A stretch of DNA of 64,000 nucleotides from assembly GCA_019637075.1 (NCBI GenBank), contig JAHBWI010000006.1, forward strand, positions 1 to 64,000, given 5' to 3'. Within the stretch, counting starts at the first letter, position 1. The number at the start of each line of letters is the position of its first letter. The notes under the pieces were generated by a model. The model made no database searches. It worked only from the letters and a program-made list of their open reading frames with translations, and was not told the origin of the DNA. The stretch is from Nitrospiraceae bacterium. GTDB taxonomy: Bacteria; Nitrospirota; Nitrospiria; Nitrospirales; Nitrospiraceae. Positions 8,308 to 17,760 of this stretch are shown one piece after another. Position numbers and translations under genes: made by a program.

Positions 8308-9510
8308 GTGATTGCCGCTTCACCATCCACTTTGCGCATCGCCTCTGCCTTGAGCCGACAGACCGAGCCTCACGCGATCGCTGAAGAGCTGATTCGCACC
8401 GTCCGCGGCCAACTTGGTTCAGCACGTATCGACTTGGCCTTCCTGTTCCTCTCCGCGCACCACGCCGGCGAGGCGCAGACCCTCTCCTTAGCCATCCGGC
8501 AAGCCTTGAATCCTCAGACCCTGGTCGGTTGTACCGGAGAAGGCGTGATTGCGACGACGCAGGAAGTCGAGCAGGGACCGGCTGCAACCCTCTGGGCGGC
8601 GCACCTGCCGGAGGTATCGCTGCATCCCGTCAGACTCGCGTTTTCGAGCGTGCACGATCAGTTTTCCCTGAAGGAATGGCCGGAAGAGCAGTTCGGGGGC
8701 GGGCAATCTCCGGTATTCCTCCTTTTTGCAGATCCCTTCTCCACACCCATGCAGGACGTGCTGTCCTTGACGGAAGAACGGTATCCCAGGGCACTGGCCC
8801 TCGGAGGGTTGGCTGGGGGAGGCAAGGATCTCGGGGAAAATCGCCTGCTCCTGAACGATGAGGTCTATTCTGACGGTCTGGTCGGCGTCGCGTTGGCCGG
8901 ACGTGTCTCGATTCGCACGATCATCTCCCAAGGCTGCCGACCCATCGGTGATCGATTCATCGTGACGAAGTCAGACCACAATGTGATCCATGAACTGGGT
9001 GGCGAGCCCGCCCTCTCCTGCCTGGAGAAGGTCTTCGCCGAATTGAGTTCGTCCGAACGAACCCTTGCACAGCGGGCACTCCATATCGGGATCGCAATGG
9101 ATGAACACCGTGCGGAATTCGGACGCGGTGATTTCCTGGTCCGCAATCTCATCGGGGCCGACCAACAGACCGGCGCCGTGGTCATCGGTGACGTGGTACA
9201 AGAGGGACAGACGGTACAGTTTCAGGTCCGCGATGCGGATTCAGCCGATGAGGATCTCCGGCAATTATTGGCCGCTTCTCCCACGAGCGATCGCAACGCT
9301 CCCGTAGGCGCCTTGCTTTTCAGCTGCTGTGGACGCGGCCGTGGACTATTCGGCCATGCGGACCACGACGCCGCCGCAATTCGCGAACAACTGGGACAGA
9401 TTCCGGTCTCAGGATTTTTTGCCCAAGGTGAGGTCGGACCGGTCGGCGGCCGCAATTTCCTTCACGGCTATACGGCCAGCATCGCGATTTTTTCGGAACC
9501 CGGCCCCTGA
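8308..9510 (+). CDS. FIST domain sensor protein
   Basis: It starts at GTG 8308 and gives 400 aa. The FIST N domain (about 35-225) contains [11 protein letters not shown] and ALGGLAGGG. The FIST C domain (about 225-390) contains [16 protein letters not shown] and [20 protein letters not shown], a very typical ending. FIST domains are thought to sense small ligands such as amino acids, usually fused or adjacent to signalling enzymes. This copy stands alone, so its partner is unknown. It is probably cytosolic. Confidence 0.88.
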   Translation: MIAASPSTLRIASALSRQTEPHAIAEELIRTVRGQLGSARIDLAFLFLSAHHAGEAQTLSLAIRQALNPQTLVGCTGEGVIATTQEVEQGPAATLWAAHLPEVSLHPVRLAFSSVHDQFSLKEWPEEQFGGGQSPVFLLFADPFSTPMQDVLSLTEERYPRALALGGLAGGGKDLGENRLLLNDEVYSDGLVGVALAGRVSIRTIISQGCRPIGDRFIVTKSDHNVIHELGGEPALSCLEKVFAELSSSERTLAQRALHIGIAMDEHRAEFGRGDFLVRNLIGADQQTGAVVIGDVVQEGQTVQFQVRDADSADEDLRQLLAASPTSDRNAPVGALLFSCCGRGRGLFGHADHDAAAIREQLGQIPVSGFFAQGEVGPVGGRNFLHGYTASIAIFSEPGP

Positions 9511-9524
9511 CGGCTGATCGAACA

Positions 9525-9555
9525 CGGGGCCCCGGCTTAGACGGACAGGGCCCCG
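9525..9555 (+). terminator. GC-rich hairpin between FIST and FKBP genes
   Basis: CGGGGCCC (9525-9532) pairs with GGGCCCCG (9548-9555). There is no T-run, so termination would be weak. Confidence 0.35.
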
Positions 9556-9575
9556 CGAGGAACAAGGAGACAGGC

Positions 9576-10019
9576 ATGATCACTCGTTTCCGTTTCATTG
9601 CATGGGGTATGGCAGCCGTTCTATTGACGGCAGGAGGAGGCGCATCCATGGCACAGTCTGAATCAGGCGGTAGCAATGCGGAAGTCACCACCGATTCCGG
9701 TTTGAAATACGTTGATCTGGTAGTTGGAACAGGACGGGAAGCGGCCGTGGGCAATTTGGCCACAGTCCACTACACCGGATGGTTGACGAACGGAAAGAAG
9801 TTCGACAGTTCAGTCGACCGCCGAGAGCCATTCTCGTTCCCCCTGGGCGGCGGCAAGGTCATTCGCGGATGGGATGAGGGTGTGGTCGGCATGAAGGTGG
9901 GTGGAAAGCGAAAGCTCACGATCCCGCCTCAATTGGGGTACGGAGCCAGGGGAGCCGGGGGAGTCATTCCGCCGAACGCCACCTTGGTCTTCGATGTGGA
10001 GCTCTTGGAAGTCCGATAG
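9576..10019 (+). CDS. FKBP-type peptidyl-prolyl isomerase, exported
   Basis: ATG 9576 follows AACAAGGAGA. The 147-residue protein has a signal peptide to about residue 26 and one FKBP domain. The domain carries [61 protein letters not shown] and DVELL. It should catalyse prolyl isomerisation during folding of exported proteins. gcvT starts 12 nt downstream; the two may be co-transcribed without being functionally linked. Confidence 0.92.
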   Translation: MITRFRFIAWGMAAVLLTAGGGASMAQSESGGSNAEVTTDSGLKYVDLVVGTGREAAVGNLATVHYTGWLTNGKKFDSSVDRREPFSFPLGGGKVIRGWDEGVVGMKVGGKRKLTIPPQLGYGARGAGGVIPPNATLVFDVELLEVR

Positions 10020-10031
10020 GCCGGGACTACG

Positions 10032-11135
10032 ATGAAACACACCGTCTTGATCGACGCCCATCGTGCCGCCCAAGCCAAGCTGGTCGACTTCGCCGGCTGG
10101 GAAATGCCGATCCAATACAGCGGAGTCCTCGACGAGTACCACACGGTCCGCGCCAAAGCCGGCTTGTTTGATGTGAGCCACATGGGCCGGATCAGCGTCA
10201 CCGGCCCCGGATCATTGGCTTTCCTGCAATACGTTACGACGAACGACGTCGCCAAGGTCTCCCTCGGGCAGTCGCAATATTCAATGATCTGCGCGCCGGA
10301 CGGAGGTATCAAGGACGACATTTTCATCTATCACGTCAAACCGTATGAGTTTCTCGTCTGCGTCAACGCCTCGAACCGCGAGAAAATCGTCGCCTGGCTG
10401 CGTGAGAAAGTTGCCCATGCCCAAGGCTGTCGGGTGCAAGACCGCTCGGCGGAATTGGCCCAGATCGCCATCCAAGGCCCTGCCTCTCGGGACATCCTCG
10501 CAGCCGCCGGCGTCTCGACCATCGCCGATCTGAAACTGCGGCATTGCATGGAGACCCATGCATTCGAAACTCCGCTCTTGCTGACACGAACCGGGTATAC
10601 AGGGGAGTTGGGCTACGAACTCTACCTCGGGACTGCTCAGGCAGAGGGAGTGTGGAACCGTCTTCTCCAAGTCGGCAAGCCGCAAGGGATAAAGCCAGCC
10701 GGATTGGGGGCTCGCGATCTGCTGCGCCTCGACATGGCCTACTTGCTATACGGCAACGACATGGATGAGCAGACGACACCGTTGGAAGCAAGCGCAGAGT
10801 GGGTCGTGAGTTTTAACAAGGGAGATTTCATCGGTCGAGCCAAACTGTTGGACCAGCAAACGCAGGGCCTCTCACGGCGTCTGATCGGTTTCGAACTGGT
10901 GGAGAAGGGGGTGCCTCGACACGGATTCCCGATTCACCCTCAACAAGGTGACGGGGCGAAGATCGGTGAGGTGACCAGTGGAAATCTGTCTCCGTTGCTT
11001 CAGAAGGGAATCGGCATGGGGTATCTTCCTCCGGCGCTCGCAACGCCAGGCACTGCGATTACAATCGATATCCGAGGCAAGGCCTGTCCCGCAGTTGTCG
11101 TGAAAACCCCCTTCTATAGAAAACCCAAGAGCTAA
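10032..11135 (+). CDS. gcvT: Aminomethyltransferase (glycine cleavage T protein)
   Basis: The 367-residue protein is full length. It has the N-terminal LVDFAGWEMPIQY, FDVSHMGRISVTG, the central TRTGYTGELGYELY, and LGARDLLRLDMAYLLYGNDMDEQTTPLEA. It transfers the aminomethyl carbon from the H-protein lipoyl arm to tetrahydrofolate and releases ammonia. gcvP lies about 7 kb away on the other strand, and no gcvH is in the window, so the cleavage system is dispersed here. Confidence 0.95.
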   Translation: MKHTVLIDAHRAAQAKLVDFAGWEMPIQYSGVLDEYHTVRAKAGLFDVSHMGRISVTGPGSLAFLQYVTTNDVAKVSLGQSQYSMICAPDGGIKDDIFIYHVKPYEFLVCVNASNREKIVAWLREKVAHAQGCRVQDRSAELAQIAIQGPASRDILAAAGVSTIADLKLRHCMETHAFETPLLLTRTGYTGELGYELYLGTAQAEGVWNRLLQVGKPQGIKPAGLGARDLLRLDMAYLLYGNDMDEQTTPLEASAEWVVSFNKGDFIGRAKLLDQQTQGLSRRLIGFELVEKGVPRHGFPIHPQQGDGAKIGEVTSGNLSPLLQKGIGMGYLPPALATPGTAITIDIRGKACPAVVVKTPFYRKPKS

Positions 11136-11218
11136 TGGCAGATGGCGTACGGCACAAGCGGGAAAACCTGTCGAGTTCTCTCATGCCAAAAGCTATTTGC
11201 TATAGGCCATTCGCTCAT

Positions 11219-11737
11219 ATGACCAAGAACATTTATAACGGCAAAGTCGTCACGCTCAATGTCGACACGGTTCGCCTGCCGAATGGTGTCACGATTGATC
11301 TGGAAGTGATTCGACACCCCGGGGCGGCAGCGGTGGTCCCCCTCAAGGCCGACGGAACCGTCGTGCTAATCCGTCAGTTTCGCCATGCCGCAGGCGGGTT
11401 CATCTACGAAATTCCGGCAGGAAAGCTGCACCGGGGCGAAGATCCGCTGGAATGTGCCGGCCGAGAATTGGAAGAAGAGATCGGCTATCGAGCCGGGCGG
11501 TTCGACTTGCTCTCGAGCATTTTCACCGCGCCGGGATTTGCGGATGAAGTCATCCACGTATACCTGGCAACCGAGCTCGTGAAAGGCGTACAGAATCTCG
11601 ATCAGGACGAAGTCCTGGAAATCGTCGAGATGCCGTTACGTGAGGCGATTGGGAAAATCCAAGACGGATCGATCCGAGACGCGAAGACGATTGTGGGATT
11701 GCAGGCGGTCTATATCCAACAGACCTGCGGTAGGTGA
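11219..11737 (+). CDS. NUDIX hydrolase (ADP-ribose pyrophosphatase type)
   Basis: I prefer ATG 11219 (172 aa) because the family begins about here; in-frame ATGs at 11135 and 11184 would add residues unlike the family. None has a clear Shine-Dalgarno sequence. TATAGG at 11201-11206 would give a very short leader for 11219. The NUDIX box is complete: GKLHRGEDPLECAGRELEEE followed by IGY. Upstream FRHAAGGFIYEIPAGKL matches ADP-ribose pyrophosphatases, which clear ADP-ribose and similar nucleoside diphosphates. Confidence 0.82.
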   Translation: MTKNIYNGKVVTLNVDTVRLPNGVTIDLEVIRHPGAAAVVPLKADGTVVLIRQFRHAAGGFIYEIPAGKLHRGEDPLECAGRELEEEIGYRAGRFDLLSSIFTAPGFADEVIHVYLATELVKGVQNLDQDEVLEIVEMPLREAIGKIQDGSIRDAKTIVGLQAVYIQQTCGR

Positions 11738-11748
11738 AGGACCGGAGA

Positions 11749-11775
11749 GGTCTCCCGCCACGAAGGAGGGAGACC
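11749..11775. terminator. Hairpin between convergent genes
   Basis: GGTCTCCC (11749-11756) pairs with GGGAGACC (11768-11775). It sits between the NUDIX gene and the convergent 54-aa gene and may serve both strands. There is no T-tract on either side. Confidence 0.4.
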
Positions 11776-11810
11776 CCCCAAGCCAGCTAGCCTCGCCAAG
11801 AGACTTCGAG

Positions 11811-11975
11811 TTAGTTCTTCTTCTTCTCTTCCTTCTTCTTCTCCTCGCCAAACACCGTCTGGCTCAGATGTCCGCCCTTCTTCTCTTCCTTCTTCTTATC
11901 CTCACCCGCGAAGGAAGGAGCGCTGAACGCGACCAGCATCGCGACTGCCATCACCGACAAGATCAGCTTCTGCAT
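11811..11975 (-). CDS. Small exported Lys/Glu-rich protein, 54 aa
   Basis: Reading the minus strand from ATG 11975 to TAA 11811 gives 54 residues. An AAGGGGGTG ribosome-binding site lies 8-16 nt upstream. Residues 1-23 form a clean signal peptide ending PSFA. The mature 31 residues are almost all charged and internally duplicated: GEDKKKEEKK and GEEKKKEEKK flank GGHLSQTVF. I recognise no family. The signal peptide and strong ribosome-binding site argue for a real periplasmic or surface peptide rather than low-complexity noise. Confidence 0.7.
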   Translation of the reverse strand: MQKLILSVMAVAMLVAFSAPSFAGEDKKKEEKKGGHLSQTVFGEEKKKEEKKKN

Positions 11976-12199
11976 GCTACGTCACCCCCTTTCAGATTTG
12001 GTTTGTCGTTACCGACGGCTCTGCGTATGAGCAAACTCCTTGCCGAATACCATGCGCACCTAACTCATTGTTTTTCTTCGGAGCAGATAAATGGAGCGCG
12101 ATCACGCTCTTGCGAGACCTCGTGAATCTTGTGGCAAAATGGTGAGGTTCACACTAAACCGCCTCATCCACGTTCCAGTCCAGGCGAAAGCGGGAATCT

Positions 12200-12808
12200 A
12201 TGGATACCGGAAGACGTGATACCTCTTCTTCGGTGATGACACCTGAACCGCTTCACTATCCAGTCATCCCCGCTTTTCCCCTTCTGCCGGACTACCTCGC
12301 ATCTCATCTACGAGTGGTGTTCATCGGCATCAATCCTGGACTACGCTCTGCGGCAGTGGGCCATCACTACGCCGGACCGTCGAATCGATTTTGGAAGCTC
12401 CTGCATGAGGCGCGGCTGGTTTCCAAACCGTTGACCTATCGCGAGGACGCACAGGTACTCCATTGGGGAATCGGGCTCACAAACATGGCAGGGCGCCCAA
12501 CCGGCGGCAGCAACGAACTGCTACCAACCGACTATGAACGGGGTCGGATTGAACTCGTTGAGAAAATCACACGGTTTCAACCCCAGGCGGTGGCTCTCTT
12601 GGGAATTACCCTGTATCCCAAACTCTTTCCAGACCGGGGAAAGCCCCCTCGACCGAGCCTTGGACTCCAACGAGAACTCCTCGGTCACAGCCATGTATTT
12701 CTCTTACCGAACCCAAGTGGGCGCAACGCCGGCTATTCCTATGGGTCGATGTTGGAAGGGTTTCAGCAACTAGCCCGATGGTTGGCGGAAAACCCTCCGC
12801 AGCAGTGA
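12200..12808 (+). CDS. mug: Mug-type mismatch uracil/thymine DNA glycosylase
   Basis: The 202-residue product matches the Mug/TDG family of uracil-DNA glycosylases. VVFIGINPGLRSAAVGHHYA is the active-site motif, with the GINPG Asn expected to position water. NRFWKLLHEA is also typical. The C-terminal LPNPSGRNAGYSY inserts into DNA. It removes uracil or thymine from G:U/G:T mispairs. ATG 12236 is an alternative start, since the first dozen residues are not family-like. Confidence 0.85.
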   Translation: MDTGRRDTSSSVMTPEPLHYPVIPAFPLLPDYLASHLRVVFIGINPGLRSAAVGHHYAGPSNRFWKLLHEARLVSKPLTYREDAQVLHWGIGLTNMAGRPTGGSNELLPTDYERGRIELVEKITRFQPQAVALLGITLYPKLFPDRGKPPRPSLGLQRELLGHSHVFLLPNPSGRNAGYSYGSMLEGFQQLARWLAENPPQQ

Positions 12809-12954
12809 GTATTGCGAGTGGATCAGATTCAATTGCGAGACACCTGTGGCCCGAGCGTGGCGGACTGGACACGGAGCCGCCTGCGCAGAGACTTTTGGGC
12901 TCAAAGCAGCTGCTTGCAATTCCTCTGGTTCGCGGTACTATTCTCGAATGGCAT

Positions 12955-12983
12955 TTGGCATCAGAGTTGCTGTAAATTATTTA
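12955..12983 (+). promoter_or_regulatory. Sigma-70 promoter
   Basis: TTGGCA (12955-12960), 17 bp and TATTTA (12978-12983). The start near 12990 supports translation from GTG 13020 and excludes the ATG at 12846. Confidence 0.55.
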
Positions 12984-13019
12984 GTTTCTGAAGGACCTAC
13001 TTCCACCGAGGGACGAATC

Positions 13020-13664
13020 GTGAAGCGCGCCTGTCTTACCTCCGGATGTCTCGCTACCCTGTTGTTCGTGGCGGGACAGGCCTATGCAGCCGGTTCTGTG
13101 CAGGAATATACCTCCCAAGCGATGAACGAATGTGATCTTGGAAGACGCGCGGAAGACCGAACGTCCAGAGTCGACCACTTCGAAAAGGGTCAAGCCTACG
13201 GCGAACAAGCGGTGGCCGCAGATGATCACTCCCCCGCCGCTCATTTTTCCCTGTTTTGCAACCTCGGGGAACTCATGCGAATCGATGGCGAGACCAGCAT
13301 CGCCTCAGTGCTTGGCTTTCGAAGAATGATGAAGGAGCTGAACCGGACTCTCGAATTGTCTCCCGATCATTTGGATGCCCTATCCGCTAAGGGCACGTTC
13401 CTGGTTCGCTTGCCGGGCTTGCTGGGTGGGGATAGAGACAAGGGCGAGGCCCTGCTTCGCCAAGTCATCGAACGGGAGCCGATGGCGGTCAACGCCCGTC
13501 TCAGCTTGGCAAAAAGTTACTGCGCTGGCGGACGACACGAAGAAGCCATCACGTTGGCGGCCAAAGCGCTCGACCTGGCACAGTCCCTCCAACGAGCCGA
13601 CTTCATCCCGGAAGCCCGTCGGGTCTTGGCTCAACTTCGAGCTCAGGCCGTCAAAGGCAACTAG
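13020..13664 (+). CDS. Exported TPR-type protein
   Basis: GTG 13020 creates a proper signal peptide (MKRACLTSGCLATLL, cleavage after AYA, about residue 23) and agrees with the promoter. The 214-residue product is alpha-helical with TPR-like helix pairs. Pairs are visible around residues 100-120 (NRTLELSPDHLDALSAKG), 130-155 and 165-190. It is a periplasmic scaffold protein of unknown partner, probably monocistronic. Confidence 0.65.
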   Translation: MKRACLTSGCLATLLFVAGQAYAAGSVQEYTSQAMNECDLGRRAEDRTSRVDHFEKGQAYGEQAVAADDHSPAAHFSLFCNLGELMRIDGETSIASVLGFRRMMKELNRTLELSPDHLDALSAKGTFLVRLPGLLGGDRDKGEALLRQVIEREPMAVNARLSLAKSYCAGGRHEEAITLAAKALDLAQSLQRADFIPEARRVLAQLRAQAVKGN

Positions 13665-13700
13665 CTTTCCCACGCACTGCCCCAATCACGTCTGAATCGG

Positions 13701-15023
13701 CTACCCGCTCCGCAAGTCATACAACGCGTCGATCACCCGCTGCACTTCCTCCGGACTGTTGAGCAACCCAGGCGCCAGTCTGGCGTAATGCGTGGCGTAG
13801 GGCGTTACGCTGCCCACGATGGCCCGTTGGCGTAACCGCTCAACGACGACACCTGGGCTCAGGCCCCGAACTTCAAAACAGACGATCCCGGCCGACAGCT
13901 CCTGGCTCAGTGGAGTGTGGAGCGTCACATGGGACATGCCTGCCATGGCGGTCTTGAGCTGGACATTCAAGCTGTATATGCGATCACGAACGCGCTTCTT
14001 CCCGATGGCCTCATGGAAAGCAAATGCGTGATCCAAGGCCCACCGATGTTCGAAGGAATGAAATCCGCCCGGTGTCATGGCGACGGACCGCGGGAGAGGA
14101 CGCGCCGGTAGATCCTGCGTCCACATGTCGTAGGCCTCGGTATTGAACGTGGGGATGATGGGGTTCGCGATCGGCCAGGCGCGCGGATGGCCCCAGACTA
14201 AACCGGTGCCTCGAGGCCCAAACATCCATTTATGGGTGCCGGCAATAAAGAAGTCACATCCCACTTCAGGCAGCCGAATATCTTCCACCCCCAAAGCGTG
14301 AACGCCGTCGACGCAGAAGATGAGGCGGTCTGCTTCCGTCCGTCGCATATTTACCTGTGCGAGCGCCGCCGCCATGTCGCGAATCGGCAACTTCAATCCC
14401 GTGCCCGAATGGACCCAGGTCACGGCCACAATCCTGGTCGCTGGACGGACTTCACGGAGCAACGTTTCGACCAGTTCGTCCTTCGAAACAGCGTGGAGGT
14501 CACGGTACAACGGCACCTGTCTGACCGTCGCACCGGTACGCTCCGCCCGGTGGCGGAGAGACATGTCGGTCGAGTAGTGATCGTGAGTAGTGGTCAGAAT
14601 TTCATGGCCTGAGTGAACCGCAAGCCCGCCGTATAACAAGCCCAACCCCATCGTCGTGCTGTCCGTCAGGGCAATCTCTGTCGGATCCACGCCCAAGTAT
14701 TCCCCAGCGGCTCGCAATACGGAGGCTTCCGCCGATGCCTCGTGCTCCAACCAATATCCGATGGGATCTGCATCGAATCCTCTTCGGTGCCGCTCGATCG
14801 CGGCGGACACCGCAGCAGGATGAGACGCAAGAAAGAAACCGGCCATGTGAATGAGGGCGGGGTTCAACGAGAACTGCGCTCGAATCAGCCCCCACGAGCG
14901 CGCCCCTTCACGCGAGAGGGAAGACGCACCGGCAGCGAACGCTGAACCGGAACGCGCCAGAAGCATTGCACCGAGCGCCAAACCTGTCCGAGTCAGGGCC
15001 TGGCGTCGATTAATCATGTCCAT
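13701..15023 (-). CDS. Tat-exported class V aminotransferase-fold PLP enzyme
   Basis: ATG 15023 lies 8 nt after AGAGGA; ATG 15044 is an in-frame alternative. The 440-residue protein starts with a twin-arginine signal, NRRQALTRTG, then a hydrophobic stretch and SAFAAG. The body is a fold-type I PLP enzyme: CVDGVHALG supplies the cofactor Asp, and AGTHKWMFGPRGTG the Schiff-base Lys. It resembles isopenicillin-N epimerase/cysteine desulfurase-like enzymes. Export of a folded, PLP-loaded enzyme is unusual. The substrate is unknown. Confidence 0.82.
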   Translation of the reverse strand: MDMINRRQALTRTGLALGAMLLARSGSAFAAGASSLSREGARSWGLIRAQFSLNPALIHMAGFFLASHPAAVSAAIERHRRGFDADPIGYWLEHEASAEASVLRAAGEYLGVDPTEIALTDSTTMGLGLLYGGLAVHSGHEILTTTHDHYSTDMSLRHRAERTGATVRQVPLYRDLHAVSKDELVETLLREVRPATRIVAVTWVHSGTGLKLPIRDMAAALAQVNMRRTEADRLIFCVDGVHALGVEDIRLPEVGCDFFIAGTHKWMFGPRGTGLVWGHPRAWPIANPIIPTFNTEAYDMWTQDLPARPLPRSVAMTPGGFHSFEHRWALDHAFAFHEAIGKKRVRDRIYSLNVQLKTAMAGMSHVTLHTPLSQELSAGIVCFEVRGLSPGVVVERLRQRAIVGSVTPYATHYARLAPGLLNSPEEVQRVIDALYDLRSG

Positions 15024-15088
15024 CGCAGGTCCTCTCATGGGCACGATATGAGGAGAGACCGGAATTCCTCACGCTGCTCACCCATCGG

Positions 15089-16009
15089 TCAGGAGGGAAG
15101 ACGGCGGGAACCGCATCGGCGAAGTTCTTCTATCTCTCGCCTGCTCGGTATGGCCTCTTGCGCTCCCCGCTTCGTCGTCGCGAGTGCCCCCGCCGCAGCA
15201 CCGATTTCAATGGCCGTCTCCATGGACTCGCCATCGGCAAGCGCACAGGCCAACGCCCCGTTGAATGCGTCTCCCGCGCCGGTCGAATCGATGGTGTCGA
15301 CGACGAAGGCGGGACAGCGCCGGGTATCCTGACGGCCAACCAGCAAGGCGCCTTCTGCGCCGCAAGTGACAATGACGCTCCCGGCACCACGCTTCACAAG
15401 TATTTTCGCCGCGTCCTCGGGATGAGGCTGACCGGCGAGCACCTGCACCTCTGCGGTATTGGGCGTCAACACATCCACCAAGCTCAAGAGATCGGAAGAC
15501 AAGGGACGGGCTGGAGCCGGGTTCAAGACCGTCATGAGTCGGTTGCGTCGGGCGAGAGTCAGCGCCTCGTGGATTGTCGCCGACTCGATTTCCATCTGCA
15601 CAAGCAGCACCCGGGAACCGGCCATGAGCGTAGCGGCCCGCCGCACATCCTCTGCCGTGAGCAACCGATTGCTGCCCGGGACGACGGCAATCTGATTGTT
15701 CCCCTTGTTGTCGATCCAGACGAACGCGACGCCGCTGGCCGCCTTGTGATCCCGCAGGATCGCCGTAAGGGGCAATCCCTGAGCCGAGAAGTGACGCTCC
15801 AATAGTTTTCCATTGGCGTCGGCTCCAAGCTTCGTCAGGAACACCACATCCGCCCCGGCCCGTTTGGCCGCCACCGCCTGATTGGCTCCCTTACCGCCAA
15901 ACGACTGGACGACATCCCTGGCCATGACCGTCTCGCCTGGTCTGGGAAGCCGTTCCACCGAGACGGTATAGTCGATGTTGCTGGAACCGACAACTATGAC
16001 TTTGGACAT
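15089..16009 (-). CDS. rbsK: Ribokinase (PfkB family)
   Basis: The 306-residue protein has both PfkB signatures: GGKGANQAVAAKRAGADV near the N terminus and DSTGAGDAFNGAL with the catalytic Asp. It opens with VVGSSNIDYTVSVERLP, typical of ribokinases. It phosphorylates ribose to ribose-5-phosphate. It overlaps the nucleoside hydrolase gene by 16 nt, so ribose released from nucleosides is probably fed straight into it. Confidence 0.9.
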   Translation of the reverse strand: MSKVIVVGSSNIDYTVSVERLPRPGETVMARDVVQSFGGKGANQAVAAKRAGADVVFLTKLGADANGKLLERHFSAQGLPLTAILRDHKAASGVAFVWIDNKGNNQIAVVPGSNRLLTAEDVRRAATLMAGSRVLLVQMEIESATIHEALTLARRNRLMTVLNPAPARPLSSDLLSLVDVLTPNTAEVQVLAGQPHPEDAAKILVKRGAGSVIVTCGAEGALLVGRQDTRRCPAFVVDTIDSTGAGDAFNGALACALADGESMETAIEIGAAAGALATTKRGAQEAIPSRREIEELRRCGSRRLPS

Positions 16010-16989
16010 AGGCGATTGCGAATGACAGCCGCCGCCCGATCGACATCCACATCCACCGCGACTCGAACGTTCGGGCGAGACTTGTATTCCGGCTTCAAGG
16101 CCCGCCGGTCGGCGATGGTCATACCGCGCGTGACCCGCCCGGTTGTTTCCACTGCCACGTGCATCGGCTCAAATTTGAACAGCGTCGGATCAATCGCTGC
16201 AAGCACCGCCAGCGGGTCATGGAAATAGAGGCCCCCGTGCCCTTCCACCTTTTCGGCAAAATCAAAGGCGCGGCCCGTCACGTCGACAAGAAATCTCGCA
16301 AGCGGATCACGGGACTCGGCGGCCCAGGCCGCCACCGCGGCACGATCCGCCCTCACTCTGTGGGTGACATCCAATGGGACCAACGTGGTCGGCAGGGAGG
16401 CCTGGAGAATCCGGGACGCGGCATGAGGGTCTACATACATATTGAATTCGGCTCCGGGTGCGACATTCCCAGCCACACCCACCGCCCCTCCCATCACGAT
16501 GATCGAGTGAAATCGCTGCACGAGGGCTGGACTCACCCTCAGCGCAACCGCAAGGTTGGTCAACGGACCAAGCATGATGAGGGAGAGCCCGGAGGGATAT
16601 CGACGCAGAGACTCGTTCCAGACTTCTTGCGCGGTGGAAAGGACACTCGGCAAACGCGGTTGAGGGTACCGTGGCGCACCCTGCGCGTCCAGGAATTGAT
16701 CCAAGTCTCCCAGCCCATCGCTTCCATGGACCTGGGTGGCCGTCACCAACTCTTCTTCAAGAGGTCGCGCCGCCCCCTGCCCAAGGAGCAGGGAGGGTGG
16801 CGTCTTCACCAGACTCAGAACACGAAGGAGATTTCTTGTGGCTTGGCCGACCGGAACATTTCCACAAGTCGTCGTGATGCCCACCACCTCGAGTTCTGGC
16901 GAGGTGACGGCCAACAGGATGGCTATTGCATCGTCAGCGCCTGGATCTGTGTCGATGACGACCCGAGTGGGAGGAAATCCTGCCATCAT
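15994..16989 (-). CDS. Inosine-uridine preferring nucleoside hydrolase
   Basis: The 331-residue protein has the N-terminal calcium-binding motif VVIDTDPGADDAIAILLAV, plus EVVGITTTCGN and IVMGGAVGVAGNVAPGAEFN. The family cleaves the N-glycosidic bond of nucleosides to give base and ribose. Overlap with the downstream ribokinase gene defines a two-step nucleoside salvage operon. Base preference cannot be read from the sequence. Confidence 0.9.
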   Translation of the reverse strand: MMAGFPPTRVVIDTDPGADDAIAILLAVTSPELEVVGITTTCGNVPVGQATRNLLRVLSLVKTPPSLLLGQGAARPLEEELVTATQVHGSDGLGDLDQFLDAQGAPRYPQPRLPSVLSTAQEVWNESLRRYPSGLSLIMLGPLTNLAVALRVSPALVQRFHSIIVMGGAVGVAGNVAPGAEFNMYVDPHAASRILQASLPTTLVPLDVTHRVRADRAAVAAWAAESRDPLARFLVDVTGRAFDFAEKVEGHGGLYFHDPLAVLAAIDPTLFKFEPMHVAVETTGRVTRGMTIADRRALKPEYKSRPNVRVAVDVDVDRAAAVIRNRLCPKS

Positions 16990-17049
16990 GTCCGGTCACA
17001 ATCCCGCGTGGGCGGCCATTAGCAAACGGTCAGCGGTAGAACCGTTCCG

Positions 17050-17760
17050 TCATAAGGGAGCCGCCTCTCCCGTGCTCTTCTGCCCTGCACTCTCAAACCG
17101 CGTCGTGCGCTGCAAGGCCTGCAACACCGTTTCATTCGTGGACAATTCGTCAACGGGCCCCATGATGAAATACATCACACAGACATCGTCCGGACCGAAC
17201 ACGGCCAGTGCTTGCCCGACCATGCCTTCGCCTGAGTAGGACCGGCCGATCGCTTCATTTGTCTCCTTCAGCGATCCGGCTGGTACAAATGCGAGTCCGT
17301 GCAGGAGAGACAGGGGCTCTTCGAGTTGTGCGCGAATCGCATCGCGCGTCATATTTCGAAGAGGGAAAATAAGTCCAAGACTTTGCCCGTCCACAGACAT
17401 CAGCAGCGGCGAATCGGCTTCAGGTGGACGACTACTTTTCCAAGCATCCGGAACGGCAAACGACCAACCGGTCGGCGAGATCAGCAATCTCGTCCCAGCA
17501 CCGTAGACCTGGCCCGGCTCGGCTTGAACAGGTAGATCAGTGGAAGGAACCTCGGCTTCCTTCGGATGGAAGGCTGAACCGGATTCCGGCTGTAGCTCTC
17601 CAGGCCATGCAACCGTCGCCCCCACAGAGATTCCGGCGACGACGAACAGCAACCCGGAGGTGAGAAAGCGGACTGGGGTGGCCCAACGTCGTTGCGTACT
17701 ACGACGAGGCCTCCATCGGCGGGCAGGTGCAGAATAGATTTCGGTCACCATAGGCTTCAT
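17050..17760 (-). CDS. Membrane-anchored hypothetical protein
   Basis: The open frame runs further upstream, but it would then lie within gcvP. ATG 17760 or 17751 is more plausible and overlaps the gcvP 3' end by about 50-60 nt. The 236-residue product has an Arg-rich N terminus and one transmembrane helix (about residues 32-54). A Pro/Glu linker and a soluble domain follow, with [19 protein letters not shown] and a strand-rich C terminus. It is probably periplasmic. I do not recognise a family. Confidence 0.6.
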   Translation of the reverse strand: MKPMVTEIYSAPARRWRPRRSTQRRWATPVRFLTSGLLFVVAGISVGATVAWPGELQPESGSAFHPKEAEVPSTDLPVQAEPGQVYGAGTRLLISPTGWSFAVPDAWKSSRPPEADSPLLMSVDGQSLGLIFPLRNMTRDAIRAQLEEPLSLLHGLAFVPAGSLKETNEAIGRSYSGEGMVGQALAVFGPDDVCVMYFIMGPVDELSTNETVLQALQRTTRFESAGQKSTGEAAPL

